From Symbiobacterium thermophilum IAM 14863 (lineage in GTDB: Bacteria; Bacillota; Sulfobacillia; Symbiobacteriales; Symbiobacteriaceae): a stretch of 64,000 nucleotides of DNA. Below, in pieces: positions 25,655 to 33,756 of the stretch (positions are counted from its first letter, which is position 1; each line of letters starts with the position of its first letter). The translations under genes were made by a program, and so were the position numbers. The notes below the pieces were generated by a model, which was given only the letters and a program-made list of their open reading frames with translations, searched no databases and had not been told where the DNA came from. Location: positions 2,170,001-2,234,000 of the forward strand of contig NC_006177.1 in NCBI RefSeq assembly GCF_000009905.1. Reading direction: 5' to 3'.

Positions 25655-27534
25655 ATCGAGTAGGAGGGGGCGGCTAGCCCCCGTCCTCTCACACCACCGG
25701 ACATGCGGGTCCGCATCCGGCGGTTCGCCAGGATTGACGAGTCGCTTCATAGCATTCGGTCAGGCTTATCAGCCCCTGGGCACGCCAGTAGGCGTCGCCC
25801 AGGGCGCTGTTTAGTGGGCCACCTGCCATCCGCCACGGGCCTTTGCGGCTGTTGGCGAGTTGGTGGACTACCCATTCGGGCAAACCGAGGGCGCGCAACT
25901 CCCGAAAGCGCGTGCGTACACGCTTCCACTGCTTCCATACGCATGCTCGCAGCCGACGCTTCAGCCATCCTTCGAGTCTTTCAAAGGCTGACCTGGCATC
26001 GGAGAGCGCATAGTACCCAACCCAGCCCCGCAAGTAAGCATTCAGGCGCCGGATTCGGTCCTCCATGCTCTGGCTGCGGTTGCGGTCCGTCAGCGTGCGG
26101 AGCTTGTCCTTCACGCGCTTCAGGCTCTTCGGGGCCAGCCGGATGCGCACTCCCCGGTGCTTGTAGAAACTAAACCCGAGGAACTGCCGCTTCCACGGCC
26201 GGTCCACTGCGCTCTTCTCCTCGTTGACCTTCAGCCGTAACCGCTCCTGCAGGAAGTGGCGCACGCTCCTGTAGACCCGTTCTCCCGCCCGCTTGCTGCG
26301 GACGTAGATGTTGCAGTCATCGGCGTACCGGACGAAGTGGTGCCCGCGGCGCTCCAGCTCCTTGTCGAGGTCATCCAGCAGGATGTTCGCCAGCAGCGGG
26401 CTCAGCGGACCGCCCTGCGGCGTCCCTTCCTCCGTCGCCACGACTACCCCGTTCAGCATGACCCCAGCCTGTAAGTACCGCCGGATCAGCCGCAGCACAC
26501 GCTTATCCGTTACCCGCCGCGCCACGCGGGCCATCAGCACGTCGTGGTTGACCCGGTCGAAGAACTTCTCCAGGTCCATGTCCACGACCCAGTCGTACCC
26601 TTCCTCCACGTACTGACGTGCCTTCCTGACCGCATCATGACCCCGCCGCCCCGGCCGAAAGCCGTAGCTGGATTCGGAGAATGTCGGGTCAAAGATCGGC
26701 GTCAGTACTTGCAGGAGTGCCTGTTGGATCAGGCGGTCCATCACGGTGGGAATCCCCAGCATCCGCTTGCCGCCGCCCGGTTTCGGGATTTCGACCCGGC
26801 GGACTGGCTGCGGTCTGTAGGTCCCCTGGAGCAGTCCCTCACGGATGCGGCTCCACTCCACGCGAATCTGGTCCCGCAGCCGTTCGGTGGGGACACCGTC
26901 CACGCCGGGAGCGCCTCCGTTCCGCTCCACCCGTTTCAGGGCGGCCAGCATGTTCTCCCTGGCCACCACCTGCTCCATCAGGTTGCTGTGCTCCCCGCGG
27001 GGTAACGTTCCGTCTTGTGCCGGCTGCCCACTCCGCCCTCTCGCCGTCCCTTGCGGCTTCACCGCTACCTCCGGCGAGCAGGTCCCGTTCGGGGTCTTCT
27101 GCGTTTGTCGCGGGCTGCTCGAACGCAACGGGTTCACCCCTTTCCTGACGTTCGGCCCTTCCCGGTTGGGGCGTCCCCCTGCCGGTACTATGGCCTTTGC
27201 TGACTTCTGCCGGTTCAGCTGCGTCTCCCGACGCAGGTTACCAGCGTTGCTGGCGTTCCCGGCAGATCTCCCCGGGTAAGAACGCTGACCTTCACCCCGC
27301 ACCCGCCCCATCTACCGCACCGCCCTTTGGCAGCTTCGGGTTTTGCTGTGTTCGGCCAGCTCACCCGAGCGGCACAGCCTCCTATGGGGTTCGTGTTCCT
27401 CGGGTCGTGGCTTTGCCTCGGGCTTCCTTCAGATTCCGCCTCACGACGGACACCCTTGCCTTTGGCTAACGGGCTGGTGCTGCCTCGCCCGTAGCGGACT
27501 TTCACCGCCAAGTCAGCGCCCATGCCGGGCACAC
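25655..27534 (-). mobile_element. group IIC intron
   Basis: The 5' end on the minus strand is GTGTGCCCGGCATGGGCG, the form typical of bacterial class C introns. The 3' end carries a domain V hairpin around GCCGGATGCGG and GCATGTCCGG and a domain VI GGGGGC/GCCCCC stem, ending near CTCGAT at 25655. The encoded reverse transcriptase fills most of the interior. The 5' exon is a hairpin (27542-27566) lying 7 nt from the splice site, which fits the known preference of group IIC introns for sites just 3' of terminator stems. Ends are read from motif and are accurate to a few bases. Confidence 0.88.
25689..26978 (-). CDS. ltrA: group II intron reverse transcriptase/maturase
   Basis: The protein splices the intron RNA and copies it into DNA. 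Reverse transcriptase motifs are in order: KPGGGKRMLGIPTVMDR, SESSYGFRPGR, VVDMDLEKFFDRVNH, EGTPQGGPLSPLLANILLDD and the catalytic FVRYADDCNIY. The maturase X domain (VGYYALSDAR onward) follows. No HNH endonuclease motif is visible, as is usual for class C. I start at ATG 26978 (429 residues) because the frame further upstream lies in ribozyme sequence. The frame is intact, so the intron may be active. Confidence 0.92.
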   Translation of the reverse strand: MEQVVARENMLAALKRVERNGGAPGVDGVPTERLRDQIRVEWSRIREGLLQGTYRPQPVRRVEIPKPGGGKRMLGIPTVMDRLIQQALLQVLTPIFDPTFSESSYGFRPGRRGHDAVRKARQYVEEGYDWVVDMDLEKFFDRVNHDVLMARVARRVTDKRVLRLIRRYLQAGVMLNGVVVATEEGTPQGGPLSPLLANILLDDLDKELERRGHHFVRYADDCNIYVRSKRAGERVYRSVRHFLQERLRLKVNEEKSAVDRPWKRQFLGFSFYKHRGVRIRLAPKSLKRVKDKLRTLTDRNRSQSMEDRIRRLNAYLRGWVGYYALSDARSAFERLEGWLKRRLRACVWKQWKRVRTRFRELRALGLPEWVVHQLANSRKGPWRMAGGPLNSALGDAYWRAQGLISLTECYEATRQSWRTAGCGPACPVV

Positions 27535-27541
27535 CGAAAGG

Positions 27542-27566
27542 CCCCGCCCGGCTCGGCCGGACGGGG
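27542..27566. terminator. terminator hairpin serving as intron target
   Basis: Arms 27542-27552 and 27556-27566 pair over 11 bp with one wobble and a 3-nt loop. On the + strand a T-rich tail (TTACTTTCTGTT) follows. On the minus strand the intron begins 7-8 nt past the stem. Confidence 0.75.
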
Positions 27567-27587
27567 TTACTTTCTGTTAGTTGGTTG

Positions 27588-27617
27588 TTGTCTTTCAACC
27601 GTATGTTCCTTTACAAT
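27588..27617 (+). promoter_or_regulatory. promoter of the DsbA-like gene
   Basis: TTGTCT (27588-27593) and TACAAT (27612-27617) are 18 nt apart, about 33 nt before the ATG. The promoter starts just beyond the T-rich tail of the hairpin next to the intron, so the intron has not separated the gene from it. Confidence 0.6.
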
Positions 27618-27649
27618 GGACCAAACTATGCCAAAGGAGCGACGTGGGA

Positions 27650-28363
27650 ATGTCCAAGGCTAAAGGGGGGCGCTCCCTCAACCGGAAGAAGGACAGGAGC
27701 CTGTGGTGGGTCATCGGCGTCGCCGTGGGGGTCACCGCGGCGCTGATTGTGGCCAGCAACGTCACCGCCCGCAGACTGGGCGAGATCGTCCTGCCCAGCA
27801 TCATCCTCACCGACCAGGAGCGGGGCGCGGACCGGCACGTGCTCGGCAGCGCCGACGCACCGGTGGAACTGGTGGAGTTCAGCGACTTCCGCTGCCCGCA
27901 CTGCCGGGAGTCCCACGAGATCCTCGGGTCGCAGATCGAGGAGCTGGTCGCGGAGGGTACCGCCCGCTACGTCCGCAAGCACATGCTGGTGATCGACCCG
28001 TCCGACACCTCGCTGAACGCGGCCGAGGCCGTGGAGTGCGCGGCGGACCAGGGATACTACTGGGCGTTCCTTGACATGCTCTTCGCGAACCAGGCCGCGC
28101 AGGGGCAGAAGTGGACACGCGACGCGATGAAGACCTACGCCCGGGAGCTGGGGCTGGACACGAAGGCCTTCAACGAATGCATGGACCAGCAGAAGTACCG
28201 GGACAAGGTGCTGGCTGACAGCGCCGAAGGGTACAGCACCCCCGGCATCACCGGCACCCCCTCCTTCCTGGTGAACGGCGAACTGCTGCGCATCCGCAGC
28301 TACCAGGACGTCATCAGCGCGGTCCTGGCCGCGGCGGGCCAGTCCCCGGGGCAGGGGCAGTAA
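27650..28363 (+). CDS. DsbA/BdbD-like thiol-disulfide oxidoreductase
   Basis: The 237-residue protein is anchored by one N-terminal helix (about 19-38) and carries an extracellular thioredoxin domain with an inserted helical part. The active site is CPHC (SDFRCPHCRESHE), the form found in DsbA and BdbD oxidases. The cis-proline loop is GTPSFLVNG. It starts at an ATG with AAAGGAG 10 nt upstream. The convergent gene encodes another thiol-redox protein, the candidate selenoprotein. Confidence 0.9.
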   Translation: MSKAKGGRSLNRKKDRSLWWVIGVAVGVTAALIVASNVTARRLGEIVLPSIILTDQERGADRHVLGSADAPVELVEFSDFRCPHCRESHEILGSQIEELVAEGTARYVRKHMLVIDPSDTSLNAAEAVECAADQGYYWAFLDMLFANQAAQGQKWTRDAMKTYARELGLDTKAFNECMDQQKYRDKVLADSAEGYSTPGITGTPSFLVNGELLRIRSYQDVISAVLAAAGQSPGQGQ

Positions 28364-28372
28364 GGCACCCGC

Positions 28373-29035
28373 TCATTCCCGGGCGGCCTGCAGCAGCGCC
28401 GCCAGAAACCGCTCCTCCGGGCCTCCCCCTGCCAGGGTCACCCTCCGGGCGCCCTCGATGATGGTGTGGGGCACGGACCGGACGCCGTTGCGCCGGGCCA
28501 GCTCTCCAAACGCGGCGGCGTCCACGGCGTAGGCCCGGATGCGGGGGTTCTCCATCGCCGCCATGTGCGCCAGGCGGACCGCCTGGGGGCAGCGGGGTCA
28601 CGTCGGCGTCGAGTACACCTGGACGGTCAGGTCCCGGTCGACGGTGCGGACCAGCGCCCGGGCCGGCGGCGAGAGGCGGGTCTCCCCGTGGGAGACGTCG
28701 ATCAGGTCCTCCAGCAAGACCACCAGGTCCACGCCCATGGGCACGCCGTAAAAGCGGATGCGGGTGTCGCGGCCGGCGCCGTCCAGGAGGACGAGCGCCG
28801 GCGCCTGCTTCACGCCGTACGCGGCCGCCTCCGCCCGGGCTTCCGGCCCGGACCGGGCGACGACCCGGATCCGCCCGTCGGAGAGCGAGGCCAGATCGGC
28901 GAGCAGCGCGCGCAGGGCGGCGGTCGAACGATCGTGCTCGGTGGCGGAGAAAAAAACCATCTGCACCGGCGCCCGGAGGTGCTCGGCGAAGAGGCTGCTC
29001 ACCTGCCGGCGCTGGGCAGCGGACAACGCGACCAA
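28373..29035 (-). CDS. protein disulfide oxidoreductase with in-frame UGA (probable selenoprotein)
   Basis: Read through a single in-frame TGA (28600-28598), the frame gives a 220-residue two-domain glutaredoxin-like protein of the PDO family. The N-terminal domain has lost its CxxC: the site reads HDRS at 34-37. The C-terminal domain reads TVQVYSTPT-[UGA][11 protein letters not shown]. The UGA lies exactly where PDO proteins have the first Cys of CPYC, and the second Cys is kept at 149. A cis-proline loop (SVPHTII, Pro189) follows, and homology continues to the end. A hairpin with GGUC at its tip lies 17 nt after the UGA. I therefore read UGA as selenocysteine (U146xxC149). TTG start at 29035 follows GGGGAGGAA. 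A nonsense mutation is the alternative. Confidence 0.82.
28570..28600 (-). promoter_or_regulatory. candidate bacterial SECIS element
   Basis: Directly after the UGA, the mRNA forms a perfect 7-bp stem (28586-28580 with 28576-28570) with the triloop GUC, so the tip reads GGUCC. There are 17 nt between UGA and GGUC, close to the 18 nt in E. coli fdhF, whose SelB-binding loop also displays GGUC. It lies within the coding sequence, as bacterial SECIS elements do. Confidence 0.75.
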
Positions 29036-29336
29036 TCCACGTTCCTCCCCGGGAGCTCCCCTCTTGCGGCGGGAGCCCCTTTTCTATGGTTCCGTATTCG
29101 TGGCCTGGGCTTGCGGTCCCTGCCCCGCGCCCTCCCAGGCGTCCGGAACCGGGGCGCCGGAGCCGCCGGGCACACCCGGTCCCCAGTCAGGGGCCAGAAC
29201 GCAGGGTGGCAATATACGCAGAGATATTCCTTCAGTCCACTGCTCAGAAGAAGGATTATCTGATTTCATATCGAATTCGGACTTCACCGTTCCTGCTCAC
29301 GGCCTGCCGCGGCTCCGCACCGGGAGGTGTACACCT

Positions 29337-29675
29337 GTGGAGGAGAGACAGCGCATTATCCAGGAGTACGTCCCCGGCAAACAGGTCACCCTGGCGCACC
29401 TGATCGCCCACCCGACGCGGGAGCTGTGCGAGCGGTTGGGCATCGAGCAGGCCGGCGCCATCGGCATCCTGACGATCACCCCGGGCGAGGGGGCAATCAT
29501 CGCCGGCGACGTGGCCACGAAGGCCGCGGCGGTGAGCATCGCCTTCCTGGACCGCTTCAGCGGCGCCGTGGTGATCTACGGCGACGTCGCCGGCGCGGAG
29601 ACGGGGCTGAGGGCCGTGAACGAGACGCTGGGCGAGGTGCTGAAGTTCACCCCCAGCCTGATCACCCGGTCGTGA
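29337..29675 (+). CDS. eutS: EutS, bacterial microcompartment shell protein
   Basis: The 112-residue protein is a permuted BMC domain as in EutS/PduU: the N-terminal beta strands [20 protein letters not shown] precede the core, which ends in [19 protein letters not shown]. EutS forms hexameric shell tiles of the ethanolamine microcompartment. The GTG start is 6 nt past GGGAGGTG. It is followed by a 228-nt gap containing an ANTAR antitermination element and then eutA. No other shell genes are visible in the window. Confidence 0.9.
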   Translation: MEERQRIIQEYVPGKQVTLAHLIAHPTRELCERLGIEQAGAIGILTITPGEGAIIAGDVATKAAAVSIAFLDRFSGAVVIYGDVAGAETGLRAVNETLGEVLKFTPSLITRS

Positions 29676-29795
29676 CGGGCGCTGCCGCAGGCGGACCGGT
29701 CTGACGGCGCCCGCGACCTTGCGGCCCGGCGACGCAGCCGGGCACAGGGCGGCGCACCCTGTCCCGCCGCGGTGGCATACACAACGGAAGAGTGG

Positions 29796-29880
29796 GCGGA
29801 CAACGGCGTCCGCACCCGGGCAATGGGGCCCACCGCCCTCACCTGTGCGTGAGGGCCGTGGGTCCTTTGTGCATTTTTGT
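29796..29880 (+). promoter_or_regulatory. ANTAR two-hairpin antitermination element upstream of eutA
   Basis: Hairpin P1 (29796-29813) has a 6-bp stem and hexaloop AACGGC. Hairpin P2 (29818-29831) has a 4-bp stem and hexaloop AATGGG. Both loops keep A at position 1 and G at position 4, the ANTAR recognition rule. They are 4 nt apart. P2 overlaps the 5' arm of a terminator (29826-29865, inner stem 29835-29842 with 29849-29856) that ends in TTTGTGCATTTTTGT. Binding of an ANTAR protein to P1-P2 would stop the terminator from folding and allow eutAB expression, as shown for EutV. Confidence 0.82.
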
Positions 29881-29903
29881 CACGGGAAGGGGGATGGCCG
29901 CGC

Positions 29904-31385
29904 ATGCCGAGGCGGGACTGCGACCCCAAGGTGCGCGACAGCCTCACCAGCATCGGCATCGACATCGGCACGACCTCCACCTGCCTGGTCGTCAGCCGGC
30001 TGACCACGGCCCGGCTCGGCGGCGTCCACGCGCTGGCGTCGGTGGAGATCACCGGGAGGGAGGTGCTCTACCGCAGCCCCGTCATCTTCACCCCGCTCAT
30101 GGACGAGGCCCGGCTGGACGGTGACGCCATCTTCGCCTGGGTCCGGGAGCAGCTGCGCCGGGCGAACCTGACCTGGGGCAGCATCGACTCCGGCGCGGTG
30201 ATCATCACGGGCGAGTCGGCCCGGCGGGAGAACGCGCGGGCCGTCGTGGAGCGGCTGTCCGGGGATGCGGGCCGCTTCGTGGTCGCGACGGCGGGGCCGC
30301 AGCTGGAGGCCATTCTGGCCGGACGGGGCAGCGGCGCCGCGGCGCTGTCCCGGGAGCAGAACCTCCGGGTGCTCAACCTGGACGTCGGCGGCGGCACCAC
30401 CAACGGCGCGCTGTTCGTCGGAGGCGAGGTCGAGGCCACGGTCTGCGCCCACGTGGGCGGGCGGCTGGTCCGCGTCGATCCCGACACCGCCCGCATCACC
30501 GGCGTATCGCCGCCCGCCCGCCGGGCGGCGGAGATCCTGGGCGTCCGGATCGAACCGGGGCAGCCGGCCAACCCGGAGGCGCTCTGGACGCTCTGTACCG
30601 GGATGGCGGAGGCGCTGCACGAGCTGATCGGGGGCCGGGCGGAGTCGGAGCTGGCCCGGGCCCTGGCCATCGGGCCGCCTCCCCCCTCCCCCGTCCGGGC
30701 GGACGTGGTCACGTTCTCCGGCGGCACCGGCCGGGAGCTCTACGCCGCAGCCGAGCGCCGGTCGCTGAAGGAGGTCACCCGCTACGGGGACATCGGCCCC
30801 ATGCTCGCGGACGCCCTCCGTCTGGGGCCGACATGCCGCGCCTTTGCCCTGCGGGAGCCGCCGGAGACGGTCTACGCCACCGTCATCGGCGCCGGGATGG
30901 AGGTGCTGGAGCTGAGCGGCTCCACCATCTTCCTGCATGCCGAGGGGCTGCTGCCGCTGCACAACGTCCCGATGGTCAGGCCGCCCAACCTCGATCCGCT
31001 GGCGCCCGCCGAGGCCATCGCCGCCTCGGTGCGCCGGGGGCTGGCCTGGTTCGAAACCGGCGGAGACGGGCCCGACCAGCCGGTGGCCGTGGCCTTCCCC
31101 GGGCTGCCCCATCCCCGGTTCGAGCAGGTGCGCAACCTCGCGGCGGGGCTGGCCGAAGGGGTGCGCCCGCTGGTGGAGCGGGGCCTCCCCGTCATCGTGG
31201 TCCTGCAAGAGAACATCGGCAACGTGCTGGGCCACAGCCTCGCCGCGCTGCTTCCCCCCGGCCACCCGGTGATCTGCGTCGACCAGATCCGCACCCAGTC
31301 CGGGGACTACCTCGACATCGGCGCGCCGCTGTATGGGGGCATCGTCGTCCCCGTGGTCGTGAAGAGCCTGGTGTTCCACAGCTGA
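29904..31385 (+). CDS. eutA: EutA, ethanolamine ammonia-lyase reactivase
   Basis: EutA is an ATPase of the actin/Hsp70 fold that swaps damaged cobalamin out of ethanolamine ammonia-lyase. The phosphate-binding motifs SIGIDIGTTSTCLVVSRL and VLNLDVGGGTTNGALF are visible, and the conserved ITGESARRENAR segment marks EutA. I prefer ATG 29904 (493 residues), which follows GGGAAGGGGG; a TTG at 29877 is the longer alternative. It is followed 25 nt later by eutB. Confidence 0.92.
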   Translation: MPRRDCDPKVRDSLTSIGIDIGTTSTCLVVSRLTTARLGGVHALASVEITGREVLYRSPVIFTPLMDEARLDGDAIFAWVREQLRRANLTWGSIDSGAVIITGESARRENARAVVERLSGDAGRFVVATAGPQLEAILAGRGSGAAALSREQNLRVLNLDVGGGTTNGALFVGGEVEATVCAHVGGRLVRVDPDTARITGVSPPARRAAEILGVRIEPGQPANPEALWTLCTGMAEALHELIGGRAESELARALAIGPPPPSPVRADVVTFSGGTGRELYAAAERRSLKEVTRYGDIGPMLADALRLGPTCRAFALREPPETVYATVIGAGMEVLELSGSTIFLHAEGLLPLHNVPMVRPPNLDPLAPAEAIAASVRRGLAWFETGGDGPDQPVAVAFPGLPHPRFEQVRNLAAGLAEGVRPLVERGLPVIVVLQENIGNVLGHSLAALLPPGHPVICVDQIRTQSGDYLDIGAPLYGGIVVPVVVKSLVFHS

Positions 31386-31410
31386 ACCACTGCGCTGAGG
31401 AGGGAAAGGG

Positions 31411-32682
31411 ATGATCCTCAAGACGACCCTGCGCGGCCAGGTCTACCAGTTCCGATCGGTCAAGGAGGTGCTCGCCAAGGCCAACGAGCTGCGCTCGGGC
31501 GACGTGCTCGCCGGGATCGCAGCGGAGACCGAGGCGGAGCGGGTGGCCGCCAAGCACGTCCTCGCCAACCTGACCCTGGAGGACCTGCGCAACAACCCGG
31601 TCATCCCCTACGAGGAAGACGAGGTCACCCGGGTCATCCAGGACGCGGTCAACGAGCACGTGTACCGGCAGATCAAGGGATGGACCGTCGCCGAGCTGCG
31701 GGAGTACATCCTCTCGGACAAGGCCGACGCCCAGGAGATCCAGCGGATCAGCCGGGGCCTGACGTCGGAGATGGTCGCGGCGGTGGCCAAGCTCTGCTCC
31801 AACCTGGACCTGATCTACGGCGCCAGCAAGATGCACAACGTCGTGCAGTGCAACACCACCATCGGCCTGCCCGGCACGCTCGCGATGCGGCTGCAGCCCA
31901 ACGACCCCGTGGACTCCATCGACGGCATCATGCCCCAGATCATGGAAGGGCTCTCCTACGGCATCGGCGACGCGGTGATCGGCATCAACCCGGTCAACGA
32001 CGATCCCGAGTCGGTCTCCCGGCTGCTGTGGGCGGTTTACGAGTTCATGGAAAAGTGGCGGATCCCGACGCAGCAGTGCGTGCTCGCCCACGTGACGACC
32101 CAGATGCGCTGCATCCGGGACGGGGCCCCCGTCGGCCTGGTGTTCCAGTCCATCGCCGGCTCGGAGAAGGCCATGGAGGCCTTCGGCGTCTCGGTGGAGA
32201 TGCTGGACGAGGCCCTGGAGCTGGTGCGCAAGTACGGTTCCGCCAAGGGGCCCAACCTGATGTACTTCGAGACCGGGCAGGGATCGGAGCTTTCGGCCGA
32301 CGCGCACCACGGCGCCGACCAGGTCACGCTGGAGGCCCGGTGCTACGGCCTGGCCAAGCGGTACCAGCCGCTCCTGGTCAACACCGTCGTCGGGTTCATC
32401 GGCCCGGAGTACCTCTACGACGCCAAGCAGGTCATCCGCGCCGGCCTGGAAGACGTGTTCATGGGCAAGCTCACCGGCATCTCCATGGGCTGCGACGTCT
32501 GCTACACCAACCACATGAAGGCGGATCAGCACGACATCGAGAACCTGGCCGTCCTGCTGACCGCCGCGGGCGTCAACTACTTCATCGGCGTGCCGATGGG
32601 CGACGACCCGATGCTCAACTACCAGTGCGGCGCGTTCCACGACGGCGCGGCCCCGTGGCGCATCACCAGATCCAGACCATGA
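31411..32682 (+). CDS. eutB: EutB, ethanolamine ammonia-lyase large subunit, C-terminally truncated
   Basis: EutB is the TIM-barrel catalytic subunit of the cobalamin-dependent lyase that turns ethanolamine into acetaldehyde and ammonia. Most of it is intact: LTSEMVAAVAKLCSNLDLIY, SYGIGDAVIGINPVNDDPES, MYFETGQGSELSADAHHGAD and GCDVCYTNHMKADQ. Normal EutB has about 455 residues. Here the sequence follows the family to MLNYQCGAFHD and then runs into a foreign tail (APWRITRSRP), giving 423 residues. The last helix is lost, and the 3' end overlaps a convergent membrane-protein gene by 20 nt. eutC is absent. The enzyme is probably non-functional unless completed elsewhere. Confidence 0.9.
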   Translation: MILKTTLRGQVYQFRSVKEVLAKANELRSGDVLAGIAAETEAERVAAKHVLANLTLEDLRNNPVIPYEEDEVTRVIQDAVNEHVYRQIKGWTVAELREYILSDKADAQEIQRISRGLTSEMVAAVAKLCSNLDLIYGASKMHNVVQCNTTIGLPGTLAMRLQPNDPVDSIDGIMPQIMEGLSYGIGDAVIGINPVNDDPESVSRLLWAVYEFMEKWRIPTQQCVLAHVTTQMRCIRDGAPVGLVFQSIAGSEKAMEAFGVSVEMLDEALELVRKYGSAKGPNLMYFETGQGSELSADAHHGADQVTLEARCYGLAKRYQPLLVNTVVGFIGPEYLYDAKQVIRAGLEDVFMGKLTGISMGCDVCYTNHMKADQHDIENLAVLLTAAGVNYFIGVPMGDDPMLNYQCGAFHDGAAPWRITRSRP

Positions 32683-33172
32683 TCAGCGCCGCCGCGACAC
32701 CGCCGACGGCGAAGAGCGGCAACATCGGCAGCATCGCCTTCACATGAAACCACTTCTGGCGGTACTCCCGATCCATGTGTTCCGTGCCCGGCAGGCGGAT
32801 CCGTCTGATGTTCGGGAAGAGGACCCAGTCCAGAAAGCAGGTGTCGAACACCGCCAGAACAAGGCCATAGCCGTACACGGCCATCAGACCTTCCCCGAAG
32901 GTGTCGGCGCCCGCCCACTTGGCCATCCAGGCGAAGAGAAACAGGAACGCCGTCAGAGCCGCTGCCTTCTTGATCCCCATGATCACCGTCAGCTTCCGTC
33001 TCGCCGCTTCTTTGCTCTGAGAGCGGTAATACTCGGCTTGAATCTCGGGTGGGTAGGAGTTGATGAAGCTGACGGGGTTCATCAGGAGCATACCGAACAC
33101 CAGCACACCGAACACCAGGCACATCACGAGGCAGGCTGCGAGAAAGCGGGCGATGCTGAACATGCCCTGCAC
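32663..33172 (-). CDS. four-helix integral membrane protein
   Basis: The 169-residue protein has four clear membrane helices (about 6-30, 64-86, 96-118 and 146-168) and a polar loop with EIQAEYYRSQSKEAARRK between the first two. Its 3' end overlaps truncated eutB. I do not recognise a named family. It appears complete, with an N-terminal ATG, so the rearrangement that cut eutB spared this gene. Confidence 0.7.
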   Translation of the reverse strand: MQGMFSIARFLAACLVMCLVFGVLVFGMLLMNPVSFINSYPPEIQAEYYRSQSKEAARRKLTVIMGIKKAAALTAFLFLFAWMAKWAGADTFGEGLMAVYGYGLVLAVFDTCFLDWVLFPNIRRIRLPGTEHMDREYRQKWFHVKAMLPMLPLFAVGGVAAALIMVWIW

Positions 33173-33228
33173 CCCCGGTCATGACCTGTCCCGGCGACGC
33201 CATCCCCCGGGCCCATGGCCCGTCACGA

Positions 33229-33633
33229 TCACTCCCGGTACCGCAGCTTGTCCAGGATGCCCCGGGGCTTGTTCAGGTTGAACAGCATGATCTTGTCGTT
33301 CAGCTCCTGGATGCGGGCCTGGCGCTCCGGGTGGTCCTTGGGGTGGGTCGCCAGCCACTCCCTGTCCTCGCGTATGGACTTCTCCAGCTCGATCCAGAGC
33401 GGCGCCACCTTGTTCTCACGCAGGATGCGGTTGACCAGCCACGACCCCTCCTTGGCGTAGGGGTCGGGCTCGTCCCTGTCCAGGTCGATGGGCTTGCCCT
33501 TGCCGGGGAGGTTGTCGAACTCGCCGCGGCGCATGGCGTCGGTGATGATCTCGTCCAGCCAGCCCGCCGAGAACTTCTGCGGCGGAGGCGTGTTGCGTTC
33601 CCTGTCGTCGGTCACCGTGCGCGCCCCCCTCAT
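33229..33633 (-). CDS. DUF1992 (DnaJ-homologue C28-like) protein
   Basis: The 134-residue protein contains the DUF1992 signature: GWLDEIITDAMRRGEFDNLP, then GKGKPIDLDRDEPD and WLVNRILRENKVAPLWIEL. The family occurs in bacteria and as the eukaryotic DNAJC28; its role is not established. It is cytosolic, with no signal. It lies 123 nt downstream of the MFS exporter gene on the same strand. Confidence 0.88.
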   Translation of the reverse strand: MRGARTVTDDRERNTPPPQKFSAGWLDEIITDAMRRGEFDNLPGKGKPIDLDRDEPDPYAKEGSWLVNRILRENKVAPLWIELEKSIREDREWLATHPKDHPERQARIQELNDKIMLFNLNKPRGILDKLRYRE

Positions 33634-33756
33634 CAGGATGTGGTTCGTCGCGCGGGTTGTCCCGTCTGATAGACGTTGGTTCCGGCCCCATGCGGCTCAT
33701 GGGCGCGGGCGCAGGCTCCGTCTGGTTCATGCCCGCGGCCTGCCCGCTCGGCGCCC

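Noticed and set aside
28598-28600. UGA in the PDO-like gene as an ordinary stop giving two separate genes
   Set aside because: The downstream part lacks a ribosome site and starts mid-domain, the frame is kept, and UGA replaces a catalytic Cys with a SECIS-like hairpin next to it.
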